Source of the DNA: Phaeosaccion multiseriatum
Lineage: Eukaryota; Ochrophyta, other classes
Direction: 5' to 3'
Assembly (NCBI GenBank): GCA_965112735.1
Contig: OZ218950.1
Coordinates: forward strand, 3,100,001 to 3,164,000
Length of the DNA: 64,000 nt
Under the pieces are notes generated by a model, which saw only the letters and a list, made by a program, of their open reading frames with translations, was not told where the DNA came from and did no database searches. The position numbers and the translations under genes are program-made. This document shows, in pieces, positions 58,920 to 64,000 of this stretch (the first letter of the stretch is position 1; each line of letters starts with the position of its first letter).

Positions 58920-61900
58920 TTCTTTTGGATTGGATCTGGTGTTTCTCGGACAGGTGGGCGGGGCTGCTTTGGACGTGTACCCACAGGAGCCGCCAATGGA
59001 GAAGTGCCCCGAGCTGGCCCCTCTCATCATGCATCCCAATGTGGTGTGCAGCCCGCACCTCGGGGCATCCACCTTGGACGCGCAGGTGAGAGAGAAAGTG
59101 GGAACGAAAGAGAGATTGGAGATTAGAAGAGGAGAGAAGAGTCAAAGAGACAAGTTAGACAGTAGAAGAGGAGAGGAGAGTGAAAAGAGACAGGTTATGA
59201 GAGAGAGAGCGTTCAGATGGAGCCAATCTTCTAAGGAGAGCATTGCGCCCCCACTCAGGCTCGAAGCTCTGCAAAGTCTTTGTGTGTGGCAACGCCAAAA
59301 CACCTGGGTGGCCTTTCTGCATAACTGGTGCGCTTCACACTCAAGACCTTGTATGCTTTTGCGTGTTTTGTCTTGTGGTGCAGGTGACGGTGGCAAAGGA
59401 CATTGCCACGCAGATGAGCGACGTGCTGGACGGAGGCGAGTTCGTCGGGGTGCTCAACGCGCCCAACATGGCCTTTGCGCGCAAGAGCAATCTGCAGCAG
59501 TACGTGCTGCTGGGAGAGAAGATCGGCATGCTGCAGGCACAGCTGCTTGGACCCGGCAAGGTGAGCAGGGAGAGAGGAAGAGAGGAAGGAGAAGACGCAG
59601 GGAGGGAGGAGGAGGGGGAGGAGAGGAGAGGCGCCACAGGCGGTAGTGGGACTCGACTCTTGCAATCTTATCATCCTCACCCTTCCTTGGCTGGCCTTAC
59701 TTCTCTCTCTCTGTGTGTGTGTGTGTGTGTATCAGGTGCAATCCATCCGCATCGTGCTGCACGGCAAGCAGCTGGCAGTTACGGACATGACCGGCCCCAT
59801 GACCGCAGCGGTGCTCAAGGGTGCCTTGGACCACTTGCTGGTGCAGGAGGTCAATTACATCAACGCCGTGCCCATCGCAAAGGCCATGGGACTCAACATT
59901 GAGGTGGCCTTCAGCGAACAGGTGGGGCAGGGAGGAGGGGGATGTGTGTGTGTGTGTGTGTTTGGCGTGTTATTTTGCTTATTTTCGGGGGGTTTTTTGT
60001 TTTATTTTAGTATGCTTGTTGATATTGCCTTTTTTCTGCGCCTTCGGTTGAGCGTGCCCTCCCCGCCCCTTATCATACCCTTAATCTATGCTTGGCTTGC
60101 ACCCCTTCCTTTGTCTACGCCCTTTTGTGCATTGTATCAATTGTGTTGTGATTGTGCGCGTAGCCCGGGGCCTACACAGAGGCTCTGGATGTGGAGTTCG
60201 AGCTTGAGGGGGTGCTCAACGGAGCAAGGAGCATGACGGGAACCTGCTTCGGTAAGTCAAGGGGGGTTGGGAGGGTGGGGTGTGGAAGGGGAGGAAGTAT
60301 CGGATGTTTCGCTGTTGAGGTGATGACAGATATTCTGCGACTCTGAAATCTAAAACTCGTGTCGACTAAAAGAATCCACTCAATGACTACGATGGCCTGA
60401 TCATCAGCGAAAGAAGACAAACCTCCTTCCAGCCTTCCTGCGCGCGCGCGCGTGTGTGTGTGTGTGCGTGTGCGAGTGTGTATGTAGAGCGTATCGAACG
60501 TGTCTGTGCGCGCGCATGGTGGCCCGCACAAAACTCTCTTAGCCTAAGCTCCAATCTTGTTGTCTCTGTGCGCACCGCCCCACAGGCTCCGACTTCCGAG
60601 TGACGGAAATCGATGGCCTCGACATCAACTTCGTACCAACAGGTATGATACATTTGTCTATGGGTTGTGTGTGACGCTCTCCTTCCCCCAATGAGAGAGA
60701 GGGACGTTGCGATCGCCACTCACCCCACCTAGATAGAACCTGGCCCTGTCTCAGACTGTGGAGTACAGTCTTGTTGGCCTGCTCTTGGTTCATTCATTCA
60801 GTCATTCGCATGCTCCCCTCCTGACTCGTTCTCACTGTCCGTCTGCCTGCCTCTCTCTGGGCGTCTGCTGGATGTTGATCTATGGCCCGCTGGACGGACT
60901 GACTGACTGACTGCAGGCCCTAACATCTTCTTCAACAACCCCGATGAGCCGGGTATGCTGAGGAAGGTGGCGGCAACGCTCGCTTCGCACCAGGTCAACA
61001 TCGCCAACTTCGGTAAGTTGAGTGAGCGAGGGGCCTCGAATATGAGCGTCGAGTCTGAAGCGAAGGGAAGGAAAGGAGAAGACAAGGGAACGGAAGGGGA
61101 GGCGAGAGCCACCGGAGAGAGCAGTCGCATTGCAGCAAGGGAAATTCGCCTCCCACCCCATCCACCTTTCTCTTTCTCCACGTGTCTCTTACCTTTCATC
61201 GTCTCCCTCCCCCCTCTCTCCCTCTCCTCTCTCTCTCTCTCTTGGTCAACACCCCCCCACCAACCCATGCCCCCCCCCCCCCCCCCCTACAGCTCTCGGC
61301 CGAATCCGCACCGGAGGCACCGCCATGTCGTGCATATCCGTGGACGGAGCCGTGGACGACGACGTACTGGATGAACTCCGAGCCATCCCAGGCATCCGAA
61401 ACGTCATGGCCGTCAACCTCGGGGAGACGCCCGAGGATACATACGTGTCCACGCACCAGGGGGCGGTGTACGGCACGCCCATGCCGCGTGACAAGCCCGT
61501 CAACCCGCACTTCTCGTCCGGCCCTTGCAAGAAGCGTCCTGGTTACAGCGTAGGGATGCTGAGGACGGATGTCTTGGGCCGAAGCCATCGCTCCAAGCTC
61601 GGCAAGAGTAGGCTCAAGGCAGCCATTGAGGAGACAAGGCGGCTCTTAGGGGTGCCGAATGACTACCTCATTGGCATCGTGCCAGCTTCGGACACGGGGG
61701 CGTATGAAATGGCTATGTGGAACCTGCTGGGGCCTCGACCTGTGGATGCGTGCTATTGGGAGAGCTTTGGCAAGGGCTGGTTCACGGATGCGGTGAGCCA
61801 CTTGGGGCTGAAGGACCAGACCAACAACATTACGGTTGACGGGTACGGAGAGCTGCCCGACCTTACACAGACCGACAAGGACCACGACATTATGTTCACG

Positions 61901-63569
61901 TGGAACGGGACCACTTCGGGGGTCAAGGTGAGCAGCGAGGACGATGATGATGATGATGGTGATGATGATGGGTATGATAGGATCTATGTATTACACCCTT
62001 GAGTGCCATCTATGGTATGATAGGATCCATGGCCAGGCAAGGAAAAGAAAAGGGGTAGGGAAGTGGGTGGCAGTGGGGAAAGGATGGCTGAGGGCGGTTG
62101 TCCAAGACGCACGGTTTGCCTGTTTCCTTTCCAGTCTCTTCTCCACGCTCTGCCTGTTTTCTTTCCTTACTCTTCTCCCAGCAGCAGCTGCCTGCCAACA
62201 AAACCAACCACACACAAAACCCCAACACAAAAACAAAAAAACACGGCCACCACCGCCACCACAGGTGCCCAACGCGGACTGGATCAGCGCCGACCGCACC
62301 GGTTTGACCCTCAACGACGCCACCTCCGCCGCTTTCGCCATGGACATCGACTGGAGCAAGTGCGACGTCACCACCTACTCATGGCAGAAGGTGCTCGGCG
62401 GGGAGGGCGCGCACGGCGTCATGATCCTCTCTCCTCGGGCGGTGGAGCGGCTCGAGTCCTTTGTGCCCGAGAACAGGCCCCTGCCCAAGATCTTCCGCAT
62501 GGTCAAGAAGGGCAAGGTGCGTGCGTGGGGATAGGTGTCAGGACAGTAGGGTGGGGTGCCTCCACTTTGGTTGTCAGGTGGACCATCGGATGTCTCTTCC
62601 TTTTTCACGCCCTCCTCTCCTCTCCTCTCCTCTCCTCCCCAGGTGGACCGGTCCATCTTTGAGGGCAGCACCATCAACACTCCCTCCATGCTGTGTGTGG
62701 AGGACTACCTCGATGCCCTAGCCTGGTCCGACTCAGTGGGCGGCCTGCAGGGCCTCATCAAGCGCAGCAACGCAAACTTTGGGGTGCTCGAGGACTTTGT
62801 CGAGACCAATGATTTCGTTGACTTCTTGGCCAAGGACCCCGCCACCAGGTGCGTGCATCCCAGTCACAGATAGGGGAGAGGAAAGAGAGGAAGAGGGTAT
62901 ATGTGGAGGGGTACGGGCATGCATGCATAGATAGGCAACCCCCCAGAAAAGCACTTCGTTTCCCCAAAGTTTTTTTATGGCTTTCTTTTGTCTCGCAGAA
63001 GTGCAAGTTATGCAGTAGAACTACGGAAATGTCGACCTGCACACCCCACCTGGCTCCGCACACCTTTGCAGCTGCTTACACCTTGTCTTACACGGTTTCA
63101 CCACGATGCTCACCCTCCCTCTGTCCCTCCCTTCCCTTGGCTCGACAGGTCCAACACGAGCGTGTGCCTGGAGGTGAAGGACATCAACCCCGAGGGCGTC
63201 AAGAAGATGGTGGGACTGCTCGAGAAGGAGGGCGTGGCCTATGACGTGGGCAGCTACAGAGACGCCCCACCGGGACTCCGCATTTGGTGAGTTAGAGAGC
63301 GAGCGATGTCGAGCCTCAAGTGAGACAGAGGAAGGGAGGCAGTATTTGACACCCAAGTCGTTGTGCTGTCATACGATTCTTGCCTTCCATTTCTTCTCCT
63401 CCCCCCATATCCCGCCACTGCCACCGCTTGTTGACTCGCCCTCTCTTGCCGTTTGACGGTCTTCCCTTCCATCTGCTGCTGCAGGTGCGGAGCCACGGTG
63501 GACAAGGAGGACGTGGAGGCTTTGGTACCTTGGTTGGAGTGGGCATACACAGAGGCCAAGTCTCAATAG
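56996..63569 (+). CDS. Bifunctional D-3-phosphoglycerate dehydrogenase / phosphoserine aminotransferase (SerA-SerC fusion)
   Basis: Fifteen exons (56996-57226, 57572-57886, 58182-58422, 58625-58701, 58954-59085, 59384-59560, 59736-59921, 60164-60251, 60586-60642, 60917-61012, 61293-61927, 62265-62516, 62643-62848, 63149-63286, 63485-63569) give 971 residues. An Arg-rich N-terminus suggests mitochondrial import. The PGDH part has [13 protein letters not shown] (NAD site), R271 in NCARGG, E300 and H323 in SPHLGAST, with the same spacing as E. coli SerA. An ASB-like domain ([10 protein letters not shown]... ending INFVPTG) and an ACT domain ([19 protein letters not shown]) follow, as in long-form PGDH. 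Without interruption in the same exon 11 the chain continues into a class V PLP aminotransferase ([46 protein letters not shown] with PLP Lys787, [12 protein letters not shown]). This resembles the alphaproteobacterial/Methanosarcina-type SerC. The protein would convert 3-phosphoglycerate through phosphohydroxypyruvate to phosphoserine; phosphoserine phosphatase is not in this window. Confidence 0.94.
57909..57960. repeat. (GT)n microsatellite in SerA-SerC intron 2
   Basis: GT tract starting about 20 bp after the GTGAGT donor of exon 2. Confidence 0.9.
60310..60420. repeat. 111-bp dispersed repeat, copy B (intronic)
   Basis: Same orientation as copy A at 56785-56895. It lies in the intron between exons 8 and 9 of the SerA-SerC gene and is followed by a (GC)n/(GT)n tract at about 60442-60470. 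Confidence 0.85.
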
Positions 63570-63787
63570 TCATACGGTGTGCGTCACTCGGCTCGACTCC
63601 AAGACAAAAGGCCGACAGGACACCCCTGTCGTCTTACACATGTGATTTACAGCCCTTCCGCAAGTAAAGGAGGAAACCAATTTTGATAAGAATGGGACGA
63701 GTGGGAAAATGAAAACACGGGCCAGAACGTTTCTCTCGCTTTAACTTTGTCCTATGCGCTGCTGCTGCTTCTTGTGGTGGATCGGCT
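63570..63787. other. 3' flank of the SerA-SerC gene
   Basis: No gene recognised. Presumed 3' UTR of the fusion gene. Confidence 0.4.
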
Positions 63788-64000
63788 CTACTGCCCCAAA
63801 GTCCTGCTCTCATCAGCAATCCACGTTAGCAAGGTCTTCGGGCGGAGAGGATGCGGAGGAGCTACTCCCTCGTTCACCACGTCAGACCCCTGACATCGTC
63901 TTGATGTTGGCCGCCCTCTTGTGTCGCCCCCGCTTCTCCTACTAGTAGACCTTGTCCTACGCTTCTTCCGGCGGTTCTTGCGAAGGTCCCACCGTGGCAA
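63788..64000 (-). CDS. Possible terminal exon of a gene beyond the window (very weak)
   Basis: An open frame runs off the right edge on the minus strand and stops at 63788. It is strongly basic near the window edge (RKNRRKKRRTRSTSRR), which could be a nuclear-targeting tail, but it has no recognisable domain and may be spurious. Confidence 0.15.
   Translation of the reverse strand: MPRWDLRKNRRKKRRTRSTSRRSGGDTRGRPTSRRCQGSDVVNEGVAPPHPLRPKTLLTWIADESRTLGQ

Overview
The window is nuclear DNA of a eukaryote, most likely a photosynthetic stramenopile (ochrophyte). Nearly every gene is split by GT-AG introns. The coding sequence is GC-rich and full of simple repeats. Two predicted proteins (starts at 7195 and 24405) open with a hydrophobic signal followed by an S/H-A-F-L-L motif, the ASAFAP-like cleavage motif of heterokont plastid import. 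A Dictyostelium cAMP-receptor-like GPCR and a Crypton-type tyrosine-recombinase transposon also fit a stramenopile. A eustigmatophyte such as Nannochloropsis/Microchloropsis is my guess, not proven here. Exon joins below were worked out by hand from splice signals and reading phase. All multi-exon models given close in frame.

Layout. 1-8.9 kb: a beta-hydroxyacid dehydrogenase (-), a rhodanese/methyltransferase fusion (+), a weak hypothetical gene (+), a secreted At4g14100/ependymin-like protein (-) and a plastid-targeted small protein (+); two of the pairs share short divergent promoters. 8.95-12.6 kb and 20.46-24.1 kb: two almost identical 3.6-kb Crypton-like elements in the same orientation. 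They bracket a 16-exon pentatricopeptide-repeat (PPR) gene (12.8-20.4 kb). 24.4-26.6 kb: a plastid-targeted TPR protein (+). 27.5-27.9 kb: a tiny single-span membrane protein (-). 28.2-44.4 kb: one 20-exon gene for a ~3,476-residue calpain with EF-hand, zinc-finger, C2-like and WW modules. 44.9-47.6 kb: a glycerophosphodiester phosphodiesterase-like protein. 48.5-49.5 kb: mitochondrial-type [2Fe-2S] ferredoxin (-). 49.9-52.6 kb: SNW/SKIP splicing factor (-). 53.1-55.8 kb: a cAMP-receptor-like GPCR (+). 55.9-56.9 kb: a repeat-rich spacer with a 46-bp palindrome, a MITE-like element and a dispersed 111-bp repeat. 57.0-63.6 kb: a 15-exon gene fusing D-3-phosphoglycerate dehydrogenase to phosphoserine aminotransferase, two successive steps of serine synthesis in one chain.

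The genes are mostly unrelated housekeeping or signalling functions; no operon-like logic is expected. The most notable items are the SerA-SerC fusion, the Crypton pair with a PHD-like finger and terminal palindromes, the giant WW/EF-hand calpain, a short motif recurring in several coding regions in two different reading frames, and microsatellites that look like expanded splice-donor sequence.
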